Part shown: in pieces, positions 8,151-16,994 of the stretch
Position numbering within the stretch: the first letter of the stretch is position 1
Layout of the letters: every line of letters starts with the position of its first letter
From: Cladosporium sp. IMV 00045
Taxonomy: Eukaryota; Ascomycota; Dothideomycetes; Cladosporiales; Cladosporiaceae
Direction of reading: 5' to 3'
Assembly: GCA_001931905.2 (NCBI GenBank)
Contig: MSJI02000263.1
Location: forward strand, 1 to 16,994
DNA: 16,994 nt
Notes under the pieces: model-generated
Database searches by the model: none
The model's input: only the letters and a program-made list of their open reading frames with translations
Told to the model about the DNA's origin: nothing
Translations under genes and position numbers: made by a program

Positions 8151-9162
8151 GGTGCGCAAATTTTCGTGTTGTGAAATGGGGTCAGGTGGTGGTGTTTTGG
8201 ACTGGAGCTGGGTATCTTAAAGTGGTGATGTAGGTTTGGAGAAAGTCAGCGCGCGTCGGCAGCCGGGGAGACGCGACGGAAAGCGCGAGGCAGCGAGCGC
8301 CTTCCAAATTGATGGAGCAACTTCAGCGGTGATGATGATGAGGTCGATGGCTTTCTTGATGGGGATGCAACAAGACACATTGGTTTTTCGCAGAAGTTTC
8401 AGTTGATTGGAGGTCCAATTTTAATTTCCTGACATGAGAAATTAACATTCAATCAAGGACAGTAGGAACGAACAATCGATCCAAATCTTCACTCGACTGC
8501 CAGAGTCGTCATCGATTAAACAATTGCTACATGTACCCGCGAGCCCGCCGACCTCAACCACAATTAAGGCGCATCGAAATCAGAGTACGCGTACAAGAAA
8601 GGCAAACACACTTGCAGCAAGTATAGAGAAAACTGCAATCAAAAAAGGGGGTATCTCCGTATCGCTAACGACAGTTTTTTCCGTCAAACGCTCATGCTAT
8701 GCCTTTGTCTTGAGAGAAAGGAAGGAAATGACAGAACAGGGGGGGTATAGTGTGTTTTCTAAGCAGCAAAAAAATTCATAAGTGCAAAGGAAGGGAGGGA
8801 TGAAGAGAAAAGGCAAGACCGTCGGTCGTCGGCCAGGGTATTCAACGGAAATGGATGGGATTGGTGCTGGCGCCTTTGGGGCATAGGGTGTCTTCGTACG
8901 GTCGTAAAATCATCTTTGATCGACGCATTCATCGCTTTTGAGAGTTTGAACGTTCCATCACCTTCTTCTTCTGTTGTTGTTTTTGCTGATTTCCCTTGTT
9001 ATCGAGGGCAGGTGAAGAAGTGGACGATGACGAAGGTGTTACAGAGCCCACAGCAAGCCGCTCAAAATAAGGACGACGGATTCTTTCAATCGGCGTCGTA
9101 CTTCGAGTCGTATCTTCCGAGCGAGCCTCATTGGTACGGGAATCGTTACTGCCGCGGCGCTC
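8151..9162. other. Intergenic: RFC5 promoter and 3' flank of the DUF7514-like gene
   Basis: No gene is supported. The part next to 8150 is the RFC5 promoter and carries several CGCG-type sites (listed separately). The part next to 9162 is the 3' flank of the following minus-strand gene. It has homopolymer stretches (T6 near 8680, A6G5 near 8641, G7 near 8740) and a short GAT repeat near 8329. A plus-strand frame at 8524-8781 has no protein-like features. Confidence 0.5.
8251..8275. promoter_or_regulatory. Candidate MBF (MCB-like) sites upstream of RFC5
   Basis: GCGCGT at 8251-8256 and ACGCGA at 8271-8276 lie 100-126 bp upstream of the RFC5 start. A perfect palindromic ACGCGT is further up at 8587-8592. 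ACGCGT is the MCB element through which MBF drives G1/S genes, including replication genes, in yeasts. The assignment rests on motif and position only. Confidence 0.35.
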
Positions 9163-11442
9163 CTAGTGCTGCGTGCCTGCGCTTCCGTAGCCTTGTTGGG
9201 GTGGGTATATGCCCGGCGCACTATTTGGATTTGCGAATGAACCCCAACCATCCGAACCGCCCGTATTCAAGCTTGGTGGTCCGCCATACATACTGCGACG
9301 CCGATCATCATAGTTGCTACGACGAGGACCTGGGTATGAGCCTGATGCAGCAGAACCGTATGCGGAGTCGTAGCCATTGGGGCCCATGGGAGGTGGTGGC
9401 TGGCTGTTCCGTGATGGGATGGGCTTGCCGCGTTGCGTTTCTTCGTCATATGGATTTCCGACACCAGCAGAAGCCGTGGCGCGACGGTTTGGATAGTTGT
9501 ATTGATTATCATCAAATTGGTCTCGATCAAAGTGTGATTGAGGCCTCGGGTTGTGCAAGTTAGAGGCATACTGGCCGGCTGGGATGTCTCCAAGATCGAC
9601 GGGATCACTCCTGACGTATGATGCGGCTGGTGGTGGTGACCTTCGGCCTCTCGGGTAGCTGCCGACTGGAAATTGAGCAGGTGGTGGCATTCCTGGGCCC
9701 ACGGAGCTCCTATGCCTTTTCGTATGTGGAATGGCTCGAGGATCAGATTGAGCGGCGCCAGCGGCTTGCGAAGGGGCGCCCTGATCGTAGTTCATGGATC
9801 TTGGCGGAGGCATATGAGCGGCGTCATTTGATCTAGCTTGGTTCGTGCCAGCTGTTTCGTCGCGTGGGCTGTCAGAGAACATCTTGCCGGTACCTTCCTT
9901 TGCAAAATATGGTTTGCGTTCTCGTTCAATAGGCACCGATGGAACGAAGTCTTCCAGGTCGTCATCATTCACTTCGTTTGAAAAGGTCGATTGAGAGTAA
10001 GGCTTTCTCTCGCGCTCTGGATAGCTCGATTGTTGCGGCGGAGCGGAAGTTGGTGGTGGCGGCATTGCATTGCTGTTCCTCAGATGCAGAAAGTTGGCTT
10101 CGTGTGCCATACTGGCAATGATACACTGTTCAGCAATTGGGTTAGGCTGGGCCGGGAGCAAGCGTCTCGAAAGCTCCTTAGGGAATCGCTCGGTCCTGTA
10201 GTCCGCATTGGAAATGGGCATGTTCATGACGGCTTTGGAAAGGCGTTCATACTCCAAATCCGGATGTGCTTGAATGAGACAAGTCATGAATGTTTCGAAC
10301 CCAAGTGGTGTCAATGCTGGAACATTAGGAGCCTCCTGATTGTGAGTTTGGACGAGATGATGTTCACATTTCAGCCTTCGGAACATCACGCTGATAGAAG
10401 CACTGACCATACCGCCACCAAATATCAGGTGCCACGGGTAAAGTTCGTCTCCAATTTTCGTTTGCTCAAAGAAACGAAGCATCTTTGGCGGGGTCACGAC
10501 CAAGCTGCGCTTTGGTTCGTATTCTTCGATGAGCTGGAGAGCGATGCCTCTCAGGAACTGGCTTAGCCGGAGCGTAGGAATGCCATTGTCGAAAAGAGGT
10601 TGCCAGATCTTTTCCAATGTAGTGGCTTCTGCAAGTGGCTCTGGGATTTTTGGAGGTTGAGCGCGGCTCCGGGGGACATCCTCGGAACCAACAGAGTCAC
10701 GACTATCGCGCCTGCGAGAGTTGGCGCTCGAAGCGCGACCTTCCTCCACTCGCGAGAGATCTTCAGCCTGTTGCTCCTCACGGATGCTTTCGTTCAATCG
10801 AGATCCCAGCTTCGTTTCACCAAAGGCAGGCTTCGGGGTGTCGCCATCTCGGTCACTCACATTGCTGCTGTCATAGTTATCGCCACCTTTGCGAAGACTG
10901 CTGGCACTGGCCGAAAGAATAGGACTAGGTGAAGTATTCGCGTGGCTTCCTGTCTCGGCGCGATCCCATCCTCTGCGGGGAGAGGGCGGTGTGTCTCGAG
11001 ACGGCAGCGATGAAGTGCTTGATTGCGTCGGGGATTGTGGTACAGAATGTACAGATGGCGGTGGCGGGTATTGCGCAGTCTGCGCGGCAGCTACAGGTGC
11101 CGGCGTGAGAGGATTCAAAGTCGCATTCTGCAAGTTCTTCACAACTGCCTCGGTGACTTGCGCAATGAATGCCGGATCCAGAGTGTTTGGCGGTTGCGAC
11201 TGCCCAAAAGCTTTGTCAACGGCGTCACGGATGGGCTGAGGTTGATGAACGACGGGCTTGTTGATGGATGACGCGCGTGATCGAGATGGCGTCGCACGTT
11301 GCTGCTCGGCCTGCGGCAGTGTCTGCGACTGGGACGGTGGTGCGACGGATGGTTCCTGGAAGGGCTGTACCTTGGTTTGTTGCTGTGTCGCCGGAGCGGG
11401 ATCAGGCGCGAGCGGTGGCGAGTTCGAAGCCGCGTCTTCCAT
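9163..11442 (-). CDS. DUF7514-like fungal protein, disordered flanks
   Basis: A single exon encodes 759 residues. The start at 11442 (MEDAASNSPP) is the first Met of the frame. Residues 1-270 are Pro/Gln/Ser/Arg-rich and largely disordered, with a short helical-looking TLDPAFIAQVTEAVVKNLQ (87-105) that may be a conserved motif. A compact domain spans about 275-430: LEKIWQPLFDNGIPTLRLSQ, then YEPKRSLVVTPPKMLRFF, YPWHLIFGG, HHLVQ, LTPLGFETFMTCLIQAHPD, and PISNADYRTERFPKELSRRL. This matches my memory of the fungal DUF7514 domain, whose biochemical role is not known to me. The C-terminal 330 residues are low complexity, rich in Pro, Ser, Tyr, Gly and Arg, with ERERKPY occurring twice (476-482 and 506-512). 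There is no signal peptide or membrane segment. It is probably an intracellular scaffold or regulator, by inference only. Long plus-strand frames across it are antisense shadows. Confidence 0.88.
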   Translation of the reverse strand: MEDAASNSPPLAPDPAPATQQQTKVQPFQEPSVAPPSQSQTLPQAEQQRATPSRSRASSINKPVVHQPQPIRDAVDKAFGQSQPPNTLDPAFIAQVTEAVVKNLQNATLNPLTPAPVAAAQTAQYPPPPSVHSVPQSPTQSSTSSLPSRDTPPSPRRGWDRAETGSHANTSPSPILSASASSLRKGGDNYDSSNVSDRDGDTPKPAFGETKLGSRLNESIREEQQAEDLSRVEEGRASSANSRRRDSRDSVGSEDVPRSRAQPPKIPEPLAEATTLEKIWQPLFDNGIPTLRLSQFLRGIALQLIEEYEPKRSLVVTPPKMLRFFEQTKIGDELYPWHLIFGGGMVSASISVMFRRLKCEHHLVQTHNQEAPNVPALTPLGFETFMTCLIQAHPDLEYERLSKAVMNMPISNADYRTERFPKELSRRLLPAQPNPIAEQCIIASMAHEANFLHLRNSNAMPPPPTSAPPQQSSYPERERKPYSQSTFSNEVNDDDLEDFVPSVPIERERKPYFAKEGTGKMFSDSPRDETAGTNQARSNDAAHMPPPRSMNYDQGAPSQAAGAAQSDPRAIPHTKRHRSSVGPGMPPPAQFPVGSYPRGRRSPPPAASYVRSDPVDLGDIPAGQYASNLHNPRPQSHFDRDQFDDNQYNYPNRRATASAGVGNPYDEETQRGKPIPSRNSQPPPPMGPNGYDSAYGSAASGSYPGPRRSNYDDRRRSMYGGPPSLNTGGSDGWGSFANPNSAPGIYPPQQGYGSAGTQH

Positions 11443-13779
11443 TGCGCATCTGTGCTGCTTCCAGAAGCGAACGAGGGCACAGGCGTGGTGTTCAGGCCAA
11501 GGCAGAGTAATAAGACTGAATTGGAATTTTCCTTGGAAGTGTGCGTCGGAGATACCAGCAGTGACGAGTCAGTTCGGTGATATGGCCCTGTGTCAATCTC
11601 TAGCGGTGGATGATTCGATGTCTCAGTGTCGCGTCGGTGCTAATGCAGTGTGTGAAGTGAGGTGGCAGTAGCAGGCAGTAGTGCGATCAGCATGCGGCAG
11701 ATGATGGGCAGCAGCAGCACTGGGGAGGACGGAGGAGGCCAGTCTTATGATAGAGGGTGGGAAAAGATGCCTGAGCGAACTTGGAGGCTGTCTGAGTGTG
11801 GTGCAACGGGGCGTAATTGCGGCACTTGGGTGTGATACCGGTCAGGATGCGAGCACGAGGGAAGACGTGTGGTCGAGTATCATTCTTGACCGAAGAGGGA
11901 GTTGATCGCAAGGTTGGTTGGTTCGGTTGGCTGTGTGCGCCCATCTTCACGCTTCCAGCTCAGGCTGGCTGGGAAGCTCGTGTCGACGTCATCTTCGACA
12001 AGGATCAAGGCCTGTCTCGAAATAATCCGAGCCATGCCCTTTTCGATGCCCGATCGATCGTCAAAGACTCTCGCCGATTTCTCATGGGTTTTCTAGACAT
12101 TTTAATATGATATTTGGACAGATATCTATAGTGAAGTCTGGTAGACAAATACACCAACACATTCGAGGCTGTGTGCATATGCTGAAGCTACGATAGGATG
12201 TATGCACCCACCAAGTACCGGATAGCGCAATCTGCAGACCTCCACGAGGCCAAGGGGCCACAGAATAGCAGTACACTTTAAGCTAGCATCCCCGACTCGA
12301 CAGATGTCGTCTGTATAGCTGCCTTACGACTTCATCAGTATGTACATGACTTGAAGATATTACGCCTCTGAGTCAATCGAATCGTCACGCAATAGCCCTC
12401 AAAGCACATACCGCACACGACTTTCTACGCTGAATCTGCGTTGGACACCGATAACCTTGCCGGCACTTGGGCTCGTGGTCTTGCTGGCTTCATCCCGGAC
12501 GGCATGTCACTGTTCGTGCACAGCACAGGCTCTGCGAAGGCCTGATGAATACTGCAATCCAAGGACATGTGAGGGCATGTGAGAAAACAATAACATGCTC
12601 ACTACTATGGCATGACCAGGCAACGCCCAACACCTGATTGTCATGGTTCATTCTCATGTGCTGTGCAACCGAGCTCTGTTTGGAGACTTGCAGGCTATAC
12701 CTCTCGGCGACCAGGATCCGAAAGAGAGCTGTCACCGGTCATGAATATATCTTGAGACTCGAGTAATATTAATACTGCAGCCTTGTCTACCTCGGACATG
12801 GCCACATAGCGCCCGAGAGAGGGTGGAGTATTTGCCTCCTGGCATCTGATTACTAGGCTGAGTAGCCTTACACCAAGATTCGGAGTCGACCGAGTTGATT
12901 ACACGTGGACTCTCGATCGCAATGCCATATGGTGAACGCCGAATTTCCGGTCGTCGCAAGCTGTATGATGATTTTCAGATCAACCACGCGAACATCTTCC
13001 TATCTCAATATGTAGAAGGCGTCATCCACAGGTCAATGCGTGTAGGGCAGTATTGCGAATCAATCCATTCCAAACATTACCCCGGGACCCCAGGCTGATA
13101 TCGTGGGATGCCTTGTTGCTATTTGTAGCGTGCATTTGATTGATGAGATGAATACCTATTTGCAATACATGCAGCCCCGTGTGTCAGTATGTCAATTTTG
13201 TTTATGTTCGTCGTCAGCAGCCTGAAACGTGTATGCAGTGCGAGCCTCCAGCGCAGTGCTCACAATTCTTACATGTGAGTGAGCAATCCGATCTGTCAGA
13301 ACAGGACGGAGAAAAAGTGCCGAATTGAATGGAGCTCGACAAAAACAATGATTCAAGACAAGACGAGGATGACCCTGATTCTTCTTCCCGTCTTGCCCGT
13401 CCTTTCCTTCCTCGGCGATGATATGCTACCCAGAGGTCGCAGAAAGCGAGACTGGGATTGTTGCGATTGGCAGGCGAGAGGAGACGGCAGAGAGGCATGG
13501 CATGGCATGGATAATACCGTATGTGTGCAGGGCGGAAAAGGCAAAAAAAGAGACGAACGAGAGACAAGAGCAAAGAGTGGGCGATAGGGTGTTTCACGCT
13601 AGACATGCCTAGCGACTCAGGGCTGCTTGTGCTGAAGCTCCCGGTGCAGATCAACTATTGCAAGTTAGCAAGTAATAGTCTCTTCTGCCGCCAGCCGTTT
13701 CACACTACTGAACTGTACTGCTGTAGTAGTACATGTAGAGAAGAAGCACACACGAGAGACCAGATCACGAGACTGTGAC
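11443..13779. other. Gene-poor interval between divergent genes
   Basis: About 2.3 kb lie between the DUF7514-like gene (minus) and the leader of the STE11-type gene (plus), so this should contain both upstream regions. Frames at 11687-11950, 11817-12110, 12895-13098 and 13214-13654 are open, but their translations are compositionally odd, overlap each other antisense, and have no recognisable motifs. I found no convincing tRNA B-box, transposon remnant or CRISPR-like array. Three Ste12-type hexamers cluster at 13223-13702 (listed separately). Confidence 0.5.
13223..13702. promoter_or_regulatory. Cluster of pheromone-response-like elements
   Basis: TGAAACG at 13223-13229 (plus), TGAAACA on the minus strand at 13590-13596, and TGAAACG on the minus strand at 13696-13702 lie upstream of the STE11-type gene. 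TGAAACA is the Ste12-binding element of yeast. Three hits in 480 bp is mild enrichment; single hits also occur elsewhere in the window, for example near 1286 and 3278. Confidence 0.25.
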
Positions 13780-14444
13780 ATGTTATTGTTCCCACCACCA
13801 AACAAGTCACTTCACTCTTCCTTCTTGTCCAGAGACACTACAATAATACGAGTATCTCACAACAATTCATGTTCACCGCCATCATCCCCACCGTCGTCAC
13901 ATCATCCGCCGTCCAGGGCTCTTCCTAGCGCTGTGGCACGTCCCTTTTGCCAGCGTTTCAACTTGACCACTAAACCCCGTCTGTGTTCGCCGTCAGACCT
14001 CCTCCAACACCGTCTGTGTCAACGCCCCAGCGGCCGTCGCGCCAACATCTTCCGCCCTCACTTCCGCCGCTCACCAATTCCTCTACTCTTCTTGCATCAA
14101 CCCAGCGTGGCATCCTCCGCCGCTGCACCGTGTGCCCAGCGTTGATGTCTTCTCACCCAACGACTCTCTGACCACTCCTCCTTATACATATTATATCCTA
14201 CACCACCACGTGGACCATCTCCGAGACGCTACCGCCCGCATATCAGAGACACGAAGCACTCTCCAACAAGGCTATGGAGTCTTGATCCAGCGCTGTCTGA
14301 CACAAGCGCCGGCGTTCTTTGTCCAGGCCCAATCGACCTAACTAGTGCTCCGCTGTCTCGACAGACAAGAAAGAAACATCAACACTCCCTCTCGGGCAGC
14401 GCCACACGAACTTTCACCTTTCACGACCTTCCACGACGCCTACA
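13780..14444 (+). promoter_or_regulatory. Pyrimidine-rich upstream or leader region of the MAPKKK gene
   Basis: This stretch is rich in C and T with scattered CCACC and CTTCC runs, as is usual just upstream of, and within, long leaders of signalling genes in filamentous fungi. Several short upstream ATG frames occur, for example one at 14144 that ends after eight codons. Whether they are transcribed cannot be told, because the transcription start is unknown. The open frame 13780-14145 is Ser/Pro-rich and looks non-coding. Confidence 0.45.
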
Positions 14445-16994
14445 ATGACCTCGATCGCCTCACGACAGCCACATCCCGCACCGCTGGGCTCTACAGCCAT
14501 GGCACCTTCAGCTGCACACTACCGCGTGCCGCCCTCGGCCTCGAACGCTGTCAACAACAACAACAACAACAACAACAACCACAACCTTTTCACCTCGCCC
14601 ACAGAGTCCGAATTCTCTGAGTCCTATCGAGATAATGCCGCCGAGTCGGTGCAAGACTGGGACGAGGCTCGGGTGGGAGACTGGCTGAGGAGCATCAATT
14701 GCGGGCAATATGTGGAAATCTTCAGGAGAAACAACATCAACGGCGAGAACTTGATGGACATGGACCAACAAGTGCTGAAGGAGATGGGAATCAAGAAGAT
14801 TGGAGACCGTGTACGAATTGGCTCGCAGGCAAAGGTCTTTAGAAATAATGTTTATAAGAAGGCGAGCATGAAGAGCATCAACAGAGTAAGAGAATTTTGC
14901 AAATGCGCAGAGAACCCGGTATACTGACATCTTGCAGCATTCATTGGCGACTTTGGACGGAAACACCCAGCTTACCCCTCCATCTTCCGCCTCACCGCGC
15001 CCAGTCAACACCTCCCGCCAACCTGCAACGACACTCGCAGAAAAGCGCATGTCTCGTCAAATTCCTTCCCAGGACCCGTCCAACTATGGTCCTCTCCTTG
15101 CGCCGAAGGCAATGTCACGGCCAACATCACCCCACGTGGATCAAGAGAACGCGCGACCTAGAATGCAAAGAGCTCATGTTCCTGCTCCTATGGAGAGTGT
15201 ACGGAAAGATCAGAACCAGAACAATGGCTACTTCACGCAACCACCTGCTTCCGGAAGCAGATATGGCAGCAGCCGAAACACGCCACTCGAAACTCCACAA
15301 ACTGCGAGGTTTGCTGGCCATGTGCAACAAGCACCTTCTATCGACACAGCAGCCACTGCCTTGGTAGCGGGCTCTTTGCCCTCACACAAACCACTCATTC
15401 GGGTTATCTACGAGACTGGCAGGTCTTCTGTTGTCAACATCGAAGGGTTCCGTTCTGCAGAGGACATAATCAGGATCACGTTGAAGAAGGGCGCACTGAA
15501 TGAAAGCCACTGTCGATCATACTGCTTCTACGTTCTCGATGGCACAGATCCAAACCCAACATTTTGCCGCAAGATCGGCGAAACAGAATTGGTCAAGCTG
15601 TGCAACGACCGCATCAGGAGCGAAAGAGGCCGACTTATCTTGAGGAAAATTCACGCTGGCGAACCGGAAGGCGAACAATTGCGAGCTGCTGCTAGGATAG
15701 CGGAACAGCAAGTGCCTTCGCCTCCTGCGATTGAGGTTCAGCAACCACAGCAACCACAGAAGTCAAGAAGTCAGCTCAAGATCGAAAAGCTTACTGGCGA
15801 GCCCTTGGCGGCTGTCAGCTATCCCATGTCGCCTGCTAGCCAGGCAGAACGAAACAGCTATTTCGACTCTCAACAAGGAGACAATTCTTTATCGCGCAAC
15901 GTCAGCACCAGTACAACTGCTTCCATGCGCGCGCGCAAGCTCAAGGATTTCTATGGCGCGCGGCCTCCCACAGAGCTGATCACGCAAGATCTGCAATCCT
16001 ACTTTCCAGAAGTCAAGAAGGAAGAGATGGACCGCACTGTGCGCATGTCCATTCGCCGTTCGAACCGCATGAGCAAAGCCATGAGCAGGCTCAGCATGGC
16101 CAGCAGCTTCAGTGTTGCAAGTGTAGCAAAGGATGCGCCACCTTTGCCCTCTATCGCAGACCAGTGGCTCACGCATGGCCATGTCAGCGGTGCAGGTGAG
16201 AAAGCCAGACCTGGACCACGACCTCTCAGTGTTGTACGATTGGGACTTCCAAGTACTACCTTCAGGGATTCTGTTGCCAGCAGCATGCTTGAGCCCTTGG
16301 ATGAAGAGTCACCACTTGAGCCGAACAGGAGGAGCTACGTATCGTTTGGTGAGGACAGCAGCTCGGATGGCACAAGAACAAACAACCTTTCCATCACCGA
16401 TCCTGAGGGACAGACTACCATGCAATCATACTTTGATGATACGGCTAGCTCTCCTGCTGTGACGGAAGCCGGAAGCGGTAGCCTCAACTCACGCCTCTCC
16501 CAATACATTGCAGAAGACGGCGAGGAGGAAGACGAAGAGCTCATGCAGCATCTGGAGAAGGACAGCTGGGATGACCTCAAGTACATGAAGGGCGCCATGA
16601 TCGGACAGGGATCTTTCGGAACGGTCTTCCTCGCTCTGCATGCCGTCACCGCCGAACTCATGGCCGTCAAGCAGGTTGAGATGCCCTCGGACTCTGGCAC
16701 CGCCATCTCAGCTAAGAAGAACAACATGATCGAAGCCCTCAAGCACGAAATTTCCCTGCTGCGCGAACTGCGCCACCCGAACATCGTGCAATACCTGGGC
16801 TCGAACAGCGACGAAGAGCACCTCAACATTTTCCTCGAGTACGTCGCCGGCGGCTCCGTCGCCACCATGCTCGTTAACTACGGCTCACTTCCCGAGCCGC
16901 TCTGCGCCAACTTCGTCCGACAGATCCTGCAAGGCCTGAACTACCTGCACTCCAAGGACATCATCCACCGCGACATCAAAGGCGCCAACATCCT
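14445..16994 (+). CDS. STE11: Ste11-type MAPKKK (SAM-RA-kinase), 3' end outside window
   Basis: This is the MAP kinase kinase kinase at the top of the mating/filamentation (Fus3/Kss1-type) and osmostress cascades; it phosphorylates a Ste7-type MAPKK. Exons are 14445-14885 and 14938 to the window end. The 52-nt intron (14886-14937) starts GTAAGAG and ends with an ACTGAC branch and TGCAG. The visible part has 832 residues. It has nine Asn at about 37-45, and a SAM domain at about 68-134 (VGDWLRSINCGQYVEIFRRN, LKEMGIKKIGDRVRI) for binding a Ste50-type adaptor. A Ras-association domain follows at about 298-386 (KPLIRVIYETGRSSVV). A long Ser-rich linker includes the likely autoinhibitory stretch LQSYFPEVKKEEMDRTVRMS. 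The kinase domain starts near 692 with GQGSFGTV (703-710), Lys725 in AVK, and HRDIKGAN (824-831, catalytic Asp826), where the window ends. SAM plus RA before the kinase separates Ste11 from Bck1 and Ssk2 types. The second Met (codon 19) is an alternative start. Confidence 0.95.
14552..14580 (+). repeat. CAA/AAC trinucleotide repeat coding for poly-Asn
   Basis: About nine AAC units encode an Asn run in the N-terminus of the MAPKKK, outside any folded domain. Such a microsatellite is likely to vary in length between strains. Confidence 0.85.

Noticed and set aside
11258..11671. Plus-strand Cys/Gly-rich frames across the 5' end of the DUF7514-like gene
   Set aside because: They are antisense to the Pro/Gln/Ser-rich N-terminal coding region, whose complement naturally reads as Gly, Cys and Trp.
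13214..13654. 146-codon minus-strand frame, possible Cys-rich protein
   Set aside because: The Cys residues are scattered, there is no clear signal peptide, the middle is low complexity, and two overlapping frames are open on the other strand. Not enough to call a gene.
13780..14145. 121-codon frame upstream of the STE11 start
   Set aside because: It is Ser/Pro/Arg-rich translation of a CT-rich leader, with a similar open frame in another phase (13983-14171). It is most simply leader sequence.

Overview
This looks like nuclear DNA of a filamentous ascomycete (Pezizomycotina), most likely a Dothideomycete. Introns are short (52-130 nt) with GT..AG ends and CTAAC/CTGAC-type branch sites. The genes belong to fungal lineages: a Ste11-type MAPKKK with SAM and RA domains, a DUF7514-like protein, and an ankyrin protein with a fungal helical N-terminal domain. 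The placement at class level is an inference from these protein types; nothing in the window names a species.

Layout, left to right. A small two-exon gene for a hydrophilic conserved-type protein (518-921, minus) is followed by a three-exon ankyrin gene (1357-3224, minus). The ankyrin gene shares a 339-bp divergent promoter with a small gene on the plus strand (3564-4219) whose product carries six 17-residue Gly/Pro/Tyr-rich repeats. Next is an accessory-looking stretch (about 4560-6600). It holds a three-exon gene (4935-6083, plus) whose protein is an internal tandem duplication with a duplicated intron, then a broken antisense relic of an ankyrin-type gene (about 6065-6425). The whole stretch is bracketed by a diverged direct repeat of about 70 bp (4609-4678 and 6532-6591).

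The right half is housekeeping. It contains a seven-exon gene for the small clamp-loader subunit Rfc5 (6614-8150, minus), a single-exon DUF7514-like gene (9163-11442, minus), a gene-poor interval of about 3 kb, and the 5' part of a STE11-type MAPKKK (14445 to the window end, plus), cut off in the kinase catalytic loop.

The genes do not form one pathway. Rfc5 acts in DNA replication and Ste11 in mating, filamentation and stress MAPK signalling. The left part is a fast-evolving mix of lineage-specific small genes, repeats and a pseudogene. I see no CRISPR array, rRNA, convincing tRNA or intact transposon. The most notable structure is the 4.6-6.6 kb block of duplicated and decayed sequence. No clear new defence or biosynthetic system is visible.
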